Shown here piece by piece: positions 1 through 11,500 of a DNA stretch of 41,054 bases (the first letter of the stretch is position 1; each line of letters opens with the position of its first letter). A program made the translations under genes and the position numbers. The stretch comes from Oscillospiraceae bacterium (GTDB lineage Bacteria; Bacillota; Clostridia; Oscillospirales; Oscillospiraceae), in contig SVLB01000024.1 in assembly GCA_015068135.1 (NCBI GenBank), positions 1 through 41,054 of the forward strand, read 5' to 3'. The notes beneath the pieces were generated by a model that was not told where the DNA came from, searched no databases, and saw nothing but the letters and a program-made list of their open reading frames with translations.

Positions 1-3000
1 TAAGGGCATTGGTCTGGGAGATCTGAGCGGTAATGGTAGGACGGGCAGGACAATGGCTTACGGACACCAGCACCACCTCAAACTCAGGCAGTGCGGCCTT
101 GATATCCAGCAGCGCATTTTCCATAGACTCGATCACAGCCTCGGGGGAGGTGCTTCCGGTCAGGTCGTTGATGCCGATATTATAGATACCCAGCTTGGGC
201 TCATAGGAGATGACCTCATCGGCCAGAGCCTCCCAATGGACCGCCACAGAGCCGCCGATACCGATATCATCGATATCCGTATATTCCGGGAAATAGGTCT
301 CGTAATCGGGCCACATCTCCGTATAGGAGTGACCGAAGATCAAAACCTCCGCTGTGCGCTTTTCGGTGTTTTCCGTAACCGTCACATCCCGGAAGATGGT
401 GCCGGAGGTGGCTGCCCACAGACCGATGCGCGCACCGTACTGGGCCACATTCTCAACGGCGTAGCAGTTGATCTTATCAAAACGGTTGTAATAGTAGCAG
501 TAGACGGTATCGCCGTTCTTGACGATCTCCAGGCGGTTATCATTCGTGTAGATATGACCTGCGGAGAGATAGCCGCGGTCCAAAACGGTTTCCACACCAT
601 TTTCTACTTTTACAAGCTCTACATTCTGATTGCCGGTGATCCGGAACAGGAAGTAATTCTCACCTGCATCATCCGCGCCGAATACGATACCGGCAGCATT
701 CTTACCGGCAGTATTCATGGTAGCGGCAAAGGTGCCCTCCGTGAAGGCTGCCGCGCTGTGCAGTGCCAGCGTGTTGGCGGAGTTGATCTGGATACCGTTG
801 CCATGGGCAGAGTGGTAGAAGTTCAAACCCGCGGTGGCTGCTTCATTTTCAAACGTATAGGTCATATCTGCCACCCGGAAGTTGTCAAAGGCGCAGCCGC
901 TGTACTGGCTTCGCAGACCCACCTGACCGTTTGCCAGGTCAAAGCCCGTGCAGGTATAGGTGGTGGTAATGGACTTGGCGGGATCCTCCAGCAGGCTCAC
1001 TGTGGCAGTGACCACATTGCCGCTGACCTGTACCGTCAGAAGCAGGGGCTTCTTCACACCGCCGGAGAACAGGTTGTTGCCCCGTCCGGTTTCCGAAACC
1101 ACGCGGGAATACTCTGCCCAGGCAGGGAACTGACCCACCACCAGGTCCACACGGTTGGCCGCGTCGTCCCAGCCGGAGAAATGGGATTCTACACCAATGT
1201 AAAGGGCATTGATAGCATCCTGGGCGGCACCGGCATTGGCAGCACCCAGGTAGATACCTGCGTTGATGATACCGCTGCCGGGATGCAGCTCCACGGAAAC
1301 GGTCTTATCGCCGGAAGGTGTGGTTTCCAGGATCACCTTGCCCTCACCGTTGCTGGGGGCGGTCAGCTTACCGTTGGCGGTAAAGCCGCTGATGCTGTTG
1401 ACCGCAACCGAGCCGGTGACGGCTGTATAGTTATCCTTGACACTTCCGTCGCTGTTAATGGGATAGATATTGTCAAGGCCCCAGGCAGATACGGTAGCAT
1501 AGTACGTATCGCACAGCTCCTTCACCGCCTCACGCTGACCGACCGTAAAGGTATTCCATCTGTCATTGATGATCCCCAGGGTATCCTTCATGGTGGTGAT
1601 CTGCTGTTTGCCGGTGACCGTATGGGCGGCATCGCCGGAGCGCAGGGTCACAAAGGGCTCTGCATAGATCTTCGTCTGACCGCCATCATTGGCCAGGATA
1701 TCCCGCAGGCGCAGGCTGATCTGATGCTTGTCGGAGATGGCATATGTCTTGATATTGTCCTCGTTGACCCAAAGGCGGAAGCCCATCTCCACATCCTGTG
1801 CCAGGATCCTTTCGTCGCCCAAAAGGCTTGCCTTATAGCCCAGGGCATCATCGACGGGCTTGAGGCTGATGTGGGTGATCTTCACCCCATAGCGGTGGGC
1901 AGAGTACACGCCGTCTTCGTCCACGACCATGTAGGTCTTGCCATTGGCCTGGGTGAAGACTTCCACATTGCCGGTGACCTTTGCACTACCCCAGCTGCCT
2001 TCGTAGTCATCGGTGGCGGTATCCACCAGCTTCAGGGTCGCCCCCTCGGCAACGGTCACGTTGGACAGGCAGAAGCCTGCCAGATCAACGGTCACATCAC
2101 CGGTGACGGCAACTGCCTCATTGGTATCGGCAAGAAGCTTCACCACCGCGCCATTGGCGGCGGCAATGGCCTCCTCCACGGAGGTGTAGCTCTGGGACCC
2201 TACCTGGGCCACAAAGGTCTTTTCCTGCCGGGGCAGTGTCAGGGTAAAGTTACTGCCGGAATCATACATATCTCGGTCAGTGGAATAGTAGGACACACGG
2301 CACTCGGTACCGTCGGCATTGAACCGAAGAATGCCCACCATGCCCACATGCTTGTAGCCCTCGTTGCCGGTATCGGTGACCTGGGCGTCCATCAGCATCT
2401 GGTATACGGTATTGCCGTTGACACCCAGATCCGCACGGCGGACGATATTGGTGTGCCATACATGGCCGGAGATCGCCATGATGATATTTTCATGCTGGCT
2501 GACAAACTGGTTCCAGACAGCCGGAACATCCAGGTTGCCGTAAGAGCCCACATAGCTGTGGGTGATCAGAATGGCCTGATGGTTGGGGTGGCTCTCCACC
2601 ACTTCATTGGCCCAGGCAAGGACATCCGCCTGGGGAACATACTCCAGCGCCAGGACCAGGTACTTGTTGCCGGAAGCCTCAAAGGCCTGCCACTGGTTTG
2701 CGGAGTTGACCTCGTCAAAGAAGCCGATCTCGGTGGGATAGCTTTCAAAAAGGCTTCTGGGGAAATACTGGTTCATGAGAGTCAGCTGCTCTCTGATGCC
2801 ATGACCGGTATCCCAGCCGGAGTTGGTATCGTAGTCATGGTTGCCGGGTGCGGCAATGAAGGGAAGATCATCAGGAAGCAGCTCCCAGGCGGCCTTGTTA
2901 TTTTCCCACTGGGTCAGATTGCCGCAGTTATCGGCCATGTCACCCACATTGAGGACCATCTGGATGTTCTCGGTTTCCCGATTGTCCGCGATCCACTGAT

Positions 3001-5209
3001 ACAGATTCATCAGCTTTTCGGGATAGTAGTTGTTCAAAATCTGCTGATCGGGGATCACCACGATGGAGTAAGCGCCGGGTTCGTGGCTCTCGGCATTCAG
3101 ATCCAGCATAGCATCGTAGGGCTCAACAAAGTTGTCGTTGCCGGACAGATCCGCAAAGACACCGTCCACCTTCTCGTCCAGCGGAGCGTTGAACAGCAGA
3201 CCATCCTGGGGATCTTCGTACTGGGTCATCATGCTCTGGGCGATCTGCTGGGCCGTCAGGGCCTTGTCCCAAAGCCGGACATCGGCAATAAAGCCCAGGA
3301 ATTTATGGGTGGCATCATCGGAAGATTCCTTGCTTCCGAGGGCAAAGGTATTGCCGGGAAGGATCTTGTCGGGAATGGTAATGGCCTGCAGGCCGGCAGC
3401 ATTCCAGGTAGCCGCTGCCTGACCGTTGATGTAGGCGACCACCCTATCGTTCTCCACATCGCAGGTATATGCCATGTGGGTCCACTTGCCGGTGCGCAGA
3501 TCCGTCGCCACGTCAAAGGTCTTGGTGGTGACGGTCAGGTCCGCATTTTCCACCGCGTAGGAAAGCTGCAGCTTGCCGCCCTGGATCATCTGCATGGAAA
3601 CAGAGGGCGCGCGGCTGGCATTGCCCACAATATAGCCCACGGCACTGTCATGGACACCCTGAGGGACCTTCACCCAGGCTTCCAGGGTGTAGGGAGTCGC
3701 GCTGAGCTCCTCGGTCAGCTTCCAGGGACGGTTGCTGACCTCGCAGAAATTGTAGCCCGTGTTTTCATAGAGGGTCTCCACCTCGGGAACAGGCTGCTCC
3801 TGGGGCTGCTTATAGGTAATGAGCAGATTGTCGTAGCAAAGATCAATAAACTGGTTGCGCAGACCGATCTGACCCTGCAGCTGTCCTGCCTCCATGGTCC
3901 AGGTCTTCTGCACAAAGCGGTTGGGATTCTCTGCCAGGCTCAAAGTGCCGGTCATGGTGTTTTCCCCAAATTCCAGCTTCAGGTTCAGAGGCTTCTTCAC
4001 ACCGCCTGCGTACAGGGCATTTTGGTTGCCGGTTTCCGACACCAGGCGGCTGCCTGCCACCTCTCCTGCCCAGCCCTGGGCAAACTTGCCCAGCCACAGG
4101 TCAATACGGTTGGGTGCGTCGTCCCAGCCGGAGAACATGGATTCCACCATAACAGCGATGGCATCGGCGGTATCCTGGGCAGCGGACACATTCTTCGCGC
4201 CCACATACACGCCCGCGTTCATCAGACCGGAGGGACCGGGGATAATATCCACGGACATGGAAGCGATATTGGCCATATCCTCGTTGAAAATGGCCTTCAT
4301 TTCACCGTTGCCGCCATTGGATTTGAGCATACCGTCAGCCACCGCAAAACTGTGATTGCCGTTGGTATAGAAGGTAAAGTCATCTGCCTGGGAAGCATCG
4401 GAAAAATCCCACAGCTTCTGATATTCGGTCAAAGGCTGGGTATATTCCACCTGCAGATCGTCAAACCGGGTATCGGAGCCGTTGACACGCAGACCGACCT
4501 GGCCGGAAAACAGCGCAGGATCCATCTCATACATCAGCTGCAGATATTTGGCAGGATTATCCCGCAGGCTCAGGGTCAGCAGCACCGTATCCGGGCCAAA
4601 GGTCAGCTTCAGATTCAGCGGCTGCTTATTGCCCTTAGTAAACAGGGCATTGCCGTTTCCGGACTCGGAAACCACAGTTCCCAGCTTCGTCCACTGGTTA
4701 TTGAACTGGCCCTGAATAATATCGATCCGGTTGGGCGCATCGGTCCAGCCGGTAAAGTTGGACTGGATCTGGAACACCATGGCCTTGATCTGGTCCACAC
4801 CGTTTGCTGCCTGGGAAGCGCCGAAATACAGGCCCGCGTTGATCAGACCGGAAGGACCGGGGATCAGGTCCACGGATACAGACTTCAGGTTCTCCGGGGT
4901 CTGTGTCACGATGGCCTTCAGCTCTCCGTCTACACCGTCAGGGGCCAGCATTCCGTCAATGATGGCGTACCGGCTGGTGGCCGATTGGTACATGGAAAAA
5001 TCAGACAGCTGTGCCTGGGAAGAAAAATCCCACACAACCGTTTCGTCCATTCCGGCAGAGGCAGCCACAGTCTGGGCAGTCTCCACCGAAGACTCCGTGA
5101 CCGTTTCTGCCGCACTGACCTGGACTGCCGGTGCTGCCATGGGCAATACCAGCGCAAAGACGAGCAGCAAGGCCAGAAGCCTGCTTTTTTCCCGAATAAG
5201 CCGTTTCAT
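1..5209 (-). CDS. Giant secreted protein with metallophosphoesterase and SGNH esterase domains (3' end outside window)
   Basis: Partial: at least 1736 residues; the C-terminus lies beyond the left edge. The start ATG (5209) has an AAGGAGG site 6 nt upstream and opens a signal peptide (MKRLIREKSR, Leu-rich core, cleavage near A33-A34). Domains in order: two concanavalin-like repeats (about 55-254 and 264-466), a LamG/ConA domain (484-665), a calcineurin-like metallophosphoesterase (715-935) with PDQQ (D721), GDM (D757), GNHD (N790-H791) and GHVWH (H916, H919), a beta-rich segment followed by an unrecognised shared domain (about 1030-1250), a third copy of the first repeat (1252-1447), another ConA-like domain (1449-1612), and an SGNH hydrolase from 1615 with GHS (S1628) and GIND (N1681). 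The catalytic DxxH block of the SGNH domain would lie outside the window. Inferred role: removal of phosphate and acyl groups from an extracellular glycan. No cell-wall sorting signal is visible in the part seen. It has its own promoter and operator, separate from the upstream gene. Confidence 0.9.
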   Translation of the reverse strand, partial: MKRLIREKSRLLALLLVFALVLPMAAPAVQVSAAETVTESSVETAQTVAASAGMDETVVWDFSSQAQLSDFSMYQSATSRYAIIDGMLAPDGVDGELKAIVTQTPENLKSVSVDLIPGPSGLINAGLYFGASQAANGVDQIKAMVFQIQSNFTGWTDAPNRIDIIQGQFNNQWTKLGTVVSESGNGNALFTKGNKQPLNLKLTFGPDTVLLTLSLRDNPAKYLQLMYEMDPALFSGQVGLRVNGSDTRFDDLQVEYTQPLTEYQKLWDFSDASQADDFTFYTNGNHSFAVADGMLKSNGGNGEMKAIFNEDMANIASMSVDIIPGPSGLMNAGVYVGAKNVSAAQDTADAIAVMVESMFSGWDDAPNRIDLWLGKFAQGWAGEVAGSRLVSETGNQNALYAGGVKKPLNLKLEFGENTMTGTLSLAENPNRFVQKTWTMEAGQLQGQIGLRNQFIDLCYDNLLITYKQPQEQPVPEVETLYENTGYNFCEVSNRPWKLTEELSATPYTLEAWVKVPQGVHDSAVGYIVGNASRAPSVSMQMIQGGKLQLSYAVENADLTVTTKTFDVATDLRTGKWTHMAYTCDVENDRVVAYINGQAAATWNAAGLQAITIPDKILPGNTFALGSKESSDDATHKFLGFIADVRLWDKALTAQQIAQSMMTQYEDPQDGLLFNAPLDEKVDGVFADLSGNDNFVEPYDAMLDLNAESHEPGAYSIVVIPDQQILNNYYPEKLMNLYQWIADNRETENIQMVLNVGDMADNCGNLTQWENNKAAWELLPDDLPFIAAPGNHDYDTNSGWDTGHGIREQLTLMNQYFPRSLFESYPTEIGFFDEVNSANQWQAFEASGNKYLVLALEYVPQADVLAWANEVVESHPNHQAILITHSYVGSYGNLDVPAVWNQFVSQHENIIMAISGHVWHTNIVRRADLGVNGNTVYQMLMDAQVTDTGNEGYKHVGMVGILRFNADGTECRVSYYSTDRDMYDSGSNFTLTLPRQEKTFVAQVGSQSYTSVEEAIAAANGAVVKLLADTNEAVAVTGDVTVDLAGFCLSNVTVAEGATLKLVDTATDDYEGSWGSAKVTGNVEVFTQANGKTYMVVDEDGVYSAHRYGVKITHISLKPVDDALGYKASLLGDERILAQDVEMGFRLWVNEDNIKTYAISDKHQISLRLRDILANDGGQTKIYAEPFVTLRSGDAAHTVTGKQQITTMKDTLGIINDRWNTFTVGQREAVKELCDTYYATVSAWGLDNIYPINSDGSVKDNYTAVTGSVAVNSISGFTANGKLTAPSNGEGKVILETTPSGDKTVSVELHPGSGIINAGIYLGAANAGAAQDAINALYIGVESHFSGWDDAANRVDLVVGQFPAWAEYSRVVSETGRGNNLFSGGVKKPLLLTVQVSGNVVTATVSLLEDPAKSITTTYTCTGFDLANGQVGLRSQYSGCAFDNFRVADMTYTFENEAATAGLNFYHSAHGNGIQINSANTLALHSAAAFTEGTFAATMNTAGKNAAGIVFGADDAGENYFLFRITGNQNVELVKVENGVETVLDRGYLSAGHIYTNDNRLEIVKNGDTVYCYYYNRFDKINCYAVENVAQYGARIGLWAATSGTIFRDVTVTENTEKRTAEVLIFGHSYTEMWPDYETYFPEYTDIDDIGIGGSVAVHWEALADEVISYEPKLGIYNIGINDLTGSTSPEAVIESMENALLDIKAALPEFEVVLVSVSHCPARPTITAQISQTNAL

Positions 5210-5242
5210 ATACATCCTCCTTATAGATCGCCGTTATTTACA

Positions 5243-5257
5243 GACGGGACTCCCGTC
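5243..5257 (-). other. Short stem-loop in the 5' leader of the giant gene at 1-5209
   Basis: GACGGGA and TCCCGTC face each other with one intervening base (realistically a 6-bp stem with a 3-nt loop). It lies 34 nt upstream of the start codon in a leader of about 150 nt. It could stabilise the message or act with the upstream dyad. There is no T-run after it, so it is not a simple terminator. Confidence 0.4.
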
Positions 5258-5324
5258 CGGGTATACCGTATTGCAGGATTTATTACAGTCAAATTTGTTG
5301 TGTAAACCCTGTCCGTTACAGGAT

Positions 5325-5347
5325 AAATTGTACGAGTTGTACAATTT
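5325..5347. promoter_or_regulatory. Candidate operator: 9-bp inverted repeat with 5-nt spacer
   Basis: Half-sites AAATTGTAC (5325-5333) and GTACAATTT (5339-5347) are perfect inverted repeats around GAGTT. The site sits roughly +16 to +38 relative to the predicted start of the minus-strand transcript, where a bound repressor would block elongation or open-complex formation. The cognate regulator is not identified. The 21-bp repeats near the araC-type gene are different in sequence. Confidence 0.6.
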
Positions 5348-5369
5348 TTCATTGGAGTAATCCAGTATG

Positions 5370-5398
5370 ATTATACAATCTTAACAGTGTCCTGTCAA
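5370..5398 (-). promoter_or_regulatory. Perfect consensus sigma-A promoter
   Basis: Read on the minus strand: TTGACA (5398-5393), a 17-nt spacer, TATAAT (5375-5370). Both hexamers and the spacer match the vegetative consensus exactly. The transcript should start near 5363 and serve the giant gene beginning at 5209. Such a strong promoter next to a dyad suggests repressor control. Confidence 0.85.
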
Positions 5399-5502
5399 GC
5401 TGTTTATGGAGGCTATGGGATTGCATCAAAAAAGGGGGCTGTCTCGGAGATCTTAAGGGCCCATGCCACATACAACAGAAAACACTTTTTCGACAAGCGA
5501 AA

Positions 5503-5533
5503 TCCGCCCGAAGGCAAAATGCCTTCGGGCGGA
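5503..5533 (-). terminator. Hairpin terminator after the GH43/AroD-like giant
   Basis: A perfect 13-bp GC-rich stem (TCCGCCCGAAGGC against GCCTTCGGGCGGA) closes on a 5-nt loop, 22 nt past the stop codon at 5556. On the minus strand only TTT follows before CGC, so the U-tract is weak. It probably ends the long transporter/giant operon and isolates the next gene, which has its own promoter. Confidence 0.7.
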
Positions 5534-5555
5534 CTTTATTATTGCAAATCTACAG

Positions 5556-8500
5556 TTATCGCTGGGCCATGACTACGATTTCAGAAACCGCATACTGCAC
5601 ATCGGAGGCGGGCAGGATCACTTCAATGGCGGTCACTTCAATGGGAAGCAAAGCCAGGGAAATGCTGCTGCCGGGGATCAGGGTGCCAGCTTCTGTTTGG
5701 CTCTGATCCGGGTTGATGGTCAGGTTATAGGTAAGATAGCCGCCGATAGCCAGCTGCAGCCGGATCTGGGCGCTGCCGAACAGCTTTTCATAGCCATTGT
5801 AAAGGGCTACGGAGCAGATCCTTTGGGCTTCGGAGAATTGGAGCGTTACGGTAGCGGAATTTCCGTCAAACACCACATCCTCCAGGAAGCTGCTGTCATG
5901 GTGGAGGATCACGCCGTCATTCAGCGCCTCTGCACGCCCCTGGGCGATGTGATTGGCGGTAATCGTCGCCATACCTGTGATATTTTCATACGCGCCGGTG
6001 GTCAAAGGCATGGGATTCACAGAGGGACCGCTTACCACGGGCACCAGCAAGCCCTCTGCGTTTTCAACCCAGTGCAGCTGATCCATGGCAATGCCACGGA
6101 TCAGGGCCTCCTCGGTCTGCTCCTTATGGGCATGGTAAACGATATAATCCAGGCCATTCCGACTGACCACACTGCAGTGGCCGGTGCCGGCTGCCCAACT
6201 GCCGTCTGCGTACAGCAGCCAACCGCCCTCAGCCTGGGTCAGCTTCCGGAAGGGACCCACGGGGCTGTCGCCCACTGCCACTCTGACGCAGTAGCTTTGC
6301 TGATAGAAGGCATTGGCAGAGTACAGAAGGTAATACTTGCCGGACTGCTGATTATATACCATGAAGGGGGCTTCGTTGACCTTGCCCTCACTCAAAGTGC
6401 TGTCGGAAGCGGTCAGTGCCGCCACGGAGGTGTAATCGGGCGTATAATCGTCATTGAGGCCAATCACATAGATGCTGGACTGTTTGATCCCCAGTTCCGT
6501 TGCCAGGTCATGGCAGAAGTACATATACTTCTTACCGCTTACGGGATCCACAAAGGGGCTCATATCAATGACCTTCATATAGCCATCGGTGGCCGTTTCG
6601 TAGAGAGGATCGTTGGGGTCCATATTGGCAAAGTCAAACACCGGGGCGTAAGCGAGAACCTTGTTTTCCTCGTCCAGCACCACAGGCTCCTTTCCCAGGT
6701 ACTGATTGTAGGAAACAAAGGGACCTGCGGCAGATTCGGAAACCGCAATATCCGCATAGAAGCGGGTCACGGAATCCTTCCGGGTCGCGCTGTAGAACAG
6801 ATAGTACAGGCCGGTATCGGCATCATAGATCACTTCCGGAGCCCAATAGTCACCGGTCAGGTAAGAGGTCGTGGTATAGCCGGTGGCTTCGTCGTAGCTT
6901 TCAAAGGTACTCAGGGCTGTACCGACGCATTCCCAATTGACCATATCCTGGGAGCGGTATGCCAAAAAGCCTGCGGTTCCCAGGGAGTCGGCGGTGACGT
7001 ACATATAGTAGTAGCCCGCATCCGGACCCTCGGAAACATAGATCACAGAGGGATCCGCGCCCACGGTTGCCAGGTCGTTCATATGGTACATGGCAGTGGT
7101 TTCCTTGTCCAGGGTCTTGTCCGCCAAATAGCTTTCCGCCGCCGCCTGATCCGCAAAGATCCGGGCGCTGAGGTTTTCTACGGTGGTGGTACCCACATTG
7201 AAGCCGGTGAATTTCACGCTGCTGGTATCCATGGGAACCCGGTTCGCAGTATAGACAATGTGCGCATCCACCAGCAAATAAACGGTATTGCCCACAACCA
7301 CCACTTCAAAATCCAGGCTGTTTCTGCCGCCGTTTTCGCTTTCATGGCTGATCAGCTCCCATACATCCCAGGTATCCTGGTTGGCCTTGGACATGGAGAA
7401 GATCTGATAATTGCCGGAGGGCAGTTTTTCCAAAGCGACGAAATACTCGTTTTGGGCATCGGAGGAGATCAGGATCCTTGCCTGACCCCAGTCCTGGGCA
7501 TCGGTCAGGGTCACCTTGCCGCTGACAGAATAGAAATCCTCCCGCAGCACGATGCCGCCCATGGTCAGATCATCCACCAGATGCTGGGCATCGGAATCGG
7601 TATGCAGGGTAAATGCCCCATCGGTCTGCGCAAAGTAATTGCAGGTCAGACCGCACTTAGTAGCCTCTGCCACGGCGCTGTCTGCGCAGATGCCGGAGGA
7701 AACCCGGTAGTTGGTGGCAGTGAGCACGGTGTTGAAGGAGAAGATGCCCACAGCACCCTTTTCTGCCTGGAAGCCCGTAACATCGTACAGGACCAACGCA
7801 TCGTTTACAAAGAAGTAGTACGCACGGCCGTCACGGACCAGCTTCAGCTTAACCGTATCGCTGCCGGTAAAGCACATACCGGGTACTTCCCGGGACTTGG
7901 AGCCGCCCCAGTCATCTCCACCGCCGGTGGGCTGATACACCACACCCACATGGGTAGCTGTCATGGCAGGGGTCATATCCACAAAGAATTTGACCATCTC
8001 GCTGCCGCCATTGACCATCAGACCAAACTTGGGCCAACCGTCATTGTTCAAAACGGCTTCCACATTGATTTCCGTTTCAAAGGAGAACCGGTCGGTATAC
8101 ACATCGTTGAGATAGGTGTACTGGGGTGCGCCGCCGTCAATGCGGACACTGGGCGTTTCCCCGATATCAGCAGACAGATCAACGCCCTCGCTGGTAGCAT
8201 AGCCAGCGGCATAGCCGAACAGATCACCCTTATTTCGCTCGGATTCGGGGAGCAAAGCGGCCTTGGCGTCCAGATCCCCCTGGGAAACGCTGGTGTAGTA
8301 TTCCGTAAGGGTCATGCCCGTATTAAAGCCAAAGATGCCGGTAACCGCATCGCCGGAAACATCCCAAACACCGGAAAGGGCATAATTGCCGTCCACGAAC
8401 AGATATACCCGTTTGCCCTGCTTCAGCAGACCCAGGGTCACGGTCTCGCCCTCACCGGAGAAGGCCATGGTGGCAGGGGCGTTCTTGGAATTGTCCCAAT

Positions 8501-11500
8501 CATAGTTGCCGCCAACACTCATAACCGCGCCCACAGTACCGGAGGTCAGTTCCGTGGTCATATCCACATAGAAGCTCTGCCGCTGCTCGCCGCTTTGCAG
8601 GAACATGCCGAACTTGGGATAGTATTCTTCCGCGGCAATGCCGTTTACGTGGACCTTGGCTTCCAAATAGAAGTCTTCTGCGCGGAAGCTGTCCACAATG
8701 CCTTGGGCAATGCCGTTTTCAGACACGGTGACGCTGCCGGTGTTTGCGCCGGTATCGGCAGAAAGGTCAAACTGATCGCTGGTCTTGTAGCTGCCGGTCT
8801 GACCGAAGAAGGCTTCAGTCTCCCGGTAGATCTGCTCGTACAGATATGCGGAGAACACCCCGTAACCCTCTGCGTTCATATGGACCCGGTCAGCACTGAA
8901 CAGGGCGGTATTGGAGTTCTGCTTGTCTTCTGTTACCATCAGATCAAACACATCCACGCCCTGGACATAGTTCAATCTTTCGCACAAAGTCTTAGCGCCG
9001 TCAACCAGTGCGCCCAGCTTGGCGGGGGTATACACGCCATTGCTGTAGGCACTGGGGCTGGGCGTGGTATAGATGTAGTAGATCTCGGCAAAGGGATGGT
9101 CTGCATGGATCTTTTCCAGCAGGGTCTGCAGTCTTTGCACCACCACTTCCCCATCGTCGCCCCATACATTTACATCATTGCCGCCCACCAGGATCACAAA
9201 CCGGTCTGCCTGGAAGGGCCTCACCAGCTGATCGTAGGCATGGATCCAATCCAGAACGGTAGAACCGCCGATGCCCACATTGTAGCCGTTTTCATACTTG
9301 GCAAGGCCCGTATCCTGCTCCCAGGTGCTCCAGAAATCCATATTGGAGTCACCGAAGATCAGGGTGCCGCCCTTACCGGCGCAGTTTTGCTCTACAATGT
9401 ACTCATTGTAAAGGGCATCCATGCGGCTTTGGAAGCGGCTGACATAGGTTTTTTCTTCCTTGGCTGCCAGGTAGCTCTGCGCAGCATCGCCGGTTTCAAA
9501 GATCTGCAGCTGCAGATCGCTGACAGTGGTGGTACCCACATTGTAGCCCGTGAACTTGACGGTGCTTTCGCTCATGGTAACCCGCTGGGTCTCATAGCAG
9601 ATCTTGTCATCCACCAGGAAGGCAACCTGGCTGCCGTTGACGATCACTTCAAAATCAATGGCATTGCGGCTGCCGTTGACCTCCGCATGCTCAATGAGCC
9701 GCCAGTCGTTCCAGGCAGTCTCGGAAGCCTTGGACATGGTGAAGATCTGATAATTACCGCCCACGTTTTCCAAGGCGATAAAATATTCGTTCTCAGGATC
9801 CGCGGAAACCAAAATTCTTGCCTGACCCCAGGTATCCGCGTTCGTCAGGGCGATGGTACCCTTTACGCTATAGGCAGAGGCTTTCACCACTTCGCCATCC
9901 AGCCGAACATCGTCCACCAAATGCTCCGCACCGGAGGTGGTGTTCAGAACATAGGTGCCGTCTTCTGTTTCCAGGAAATAGTTGGTAGACAGGGAAACGC
10001 CCTCGGGGATCTCCTCTGCCTCTACTTCCTGATACAGCTCGGGGATGGTGTTGTAGAACGCCCGCAGATCCCGGGCATAGTCGTACACATAAGCATTGAT
10101 CTCGTGATAAGGCGCGCAGCAGAATACCACCTGGGAACCCATGAGGCCTGCCGCCGTGCGGAAGGGACGGCTGGCAGCACCGGCGCAGTTATAGAAGAAG
10201 GGAACGTTCAGTTCCTCCTGCAAAACCATATTGGTCTGCAGGGTCTCCTCCAGATCCGCACTGCTTGCCAAAACGATCTTGGCAATATCCGCGCCGCGGG
10301 CTTCCATTTCCTTGGCCAGGGCAACGCCCTGGGCCTGGTTCATGGCAACGCCCACATGGGCGGACATGAGGATCTCCACATTGGGATTGATCTGCCGAAG
10401 CTCTGCCATAAAGGCCTTCTGCTGAGCGATCACATTGGCATCCATGGAAACTTCCTTGGGTGCGGGGATCTCAAAAACCGTGCCCTTATAGCTGGTCTTG
10501 CAGGCATCGTAGGAAACGCTGTAGGTATCCGCGGGAAGGTCCACAGCATCAAAGCCCGCCTCCACTGCCATCCGCCACAGACCCAGCCGCATTTCCAGAT
10601 TGTCATAGCTGCCGTAGGCCAGGGCCATCACCGGATACTGGGTGCAGTCGGCGATCCGCTTCAGGTTTTCCACGGTGCGCTCGGATTCTGCCAGGGTGGT
10701 CAGATATACGATAAAGCCGGTCGCGCCGTCGGCTTCTTCCTTTTGGATGGTGGTCACAATGGCATCCACCGTACTCAGAGAAATACTGCCGGTGACGATG
10801 GGGGCTTTTTGGGTGGTAAAGCCGGACATATCAGCCGGAGAATAATCGGTCAGATCCCTGCCGTTTTCATCGGTAACGGTCACGGGAATGGCGCAGATCT
10901 GATCGTTGACGATCACAGAAACGGCAGGCACATCCGCAGACAGTACGGCGGGAGCAATCAGATAGTTTTCCCGGTTGAGGACCACCTTGTTGCCGTTTGT
11001 GTCAATCCCGCTGACCACCAATCCGGTCTCGTCAAAGGATTCTCCCAGCTTATAGGTGGTTTTTGCGGGCATTTGGGTCACTTCGATGGCGCTGATGCCC
11101 GCAACCGGCTCTGTGGGGAGCTTTTTATCGGAATAGAAAAGCGGTACACCCCAGCGGCCCCAGGTCACCGTTTCGCCAACGGTCACATCCTTTTCGTATA
11201 GCGCAAAGCCCATAGCCGCAAAGTTGCCGCCGCCCAGGCCCGCGCCGCCCCAGGGCGCAAAGTCCAGATCCATCACATGGGCAAAGCCCTTATCCAAATA
11301 CTGCTGGCCATTGGCCTGGTTTCTGCCGATCAGATACAGCTTACCGGCCTTGGTAACGGTAGCAGAGCCGCCGTTGAGGGGAGCGCACAGGAAGCTCTTA
11401 CCGCCCATCCAGTAAGGAATGGTATGATAGTAGTAAGGACTCTGATCGCTGAATACCTGCTGCTTCAGCGCTACGGGAGCGCAGGCGTAGCTTTCAGACT

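Noticed and set aside
53..5305. Very long plus-strand open frames (53-5305, 5463-11201, 11277-13442, 15117-19061, 21669-24674 and others)
   Set aside because: They lie in register opposite genes with clear signal peptides, domain motifs and ribosome sites. Their translations are His/Gly/Ile-rich without any family pattern; they reflect codon bias of the sense genes.
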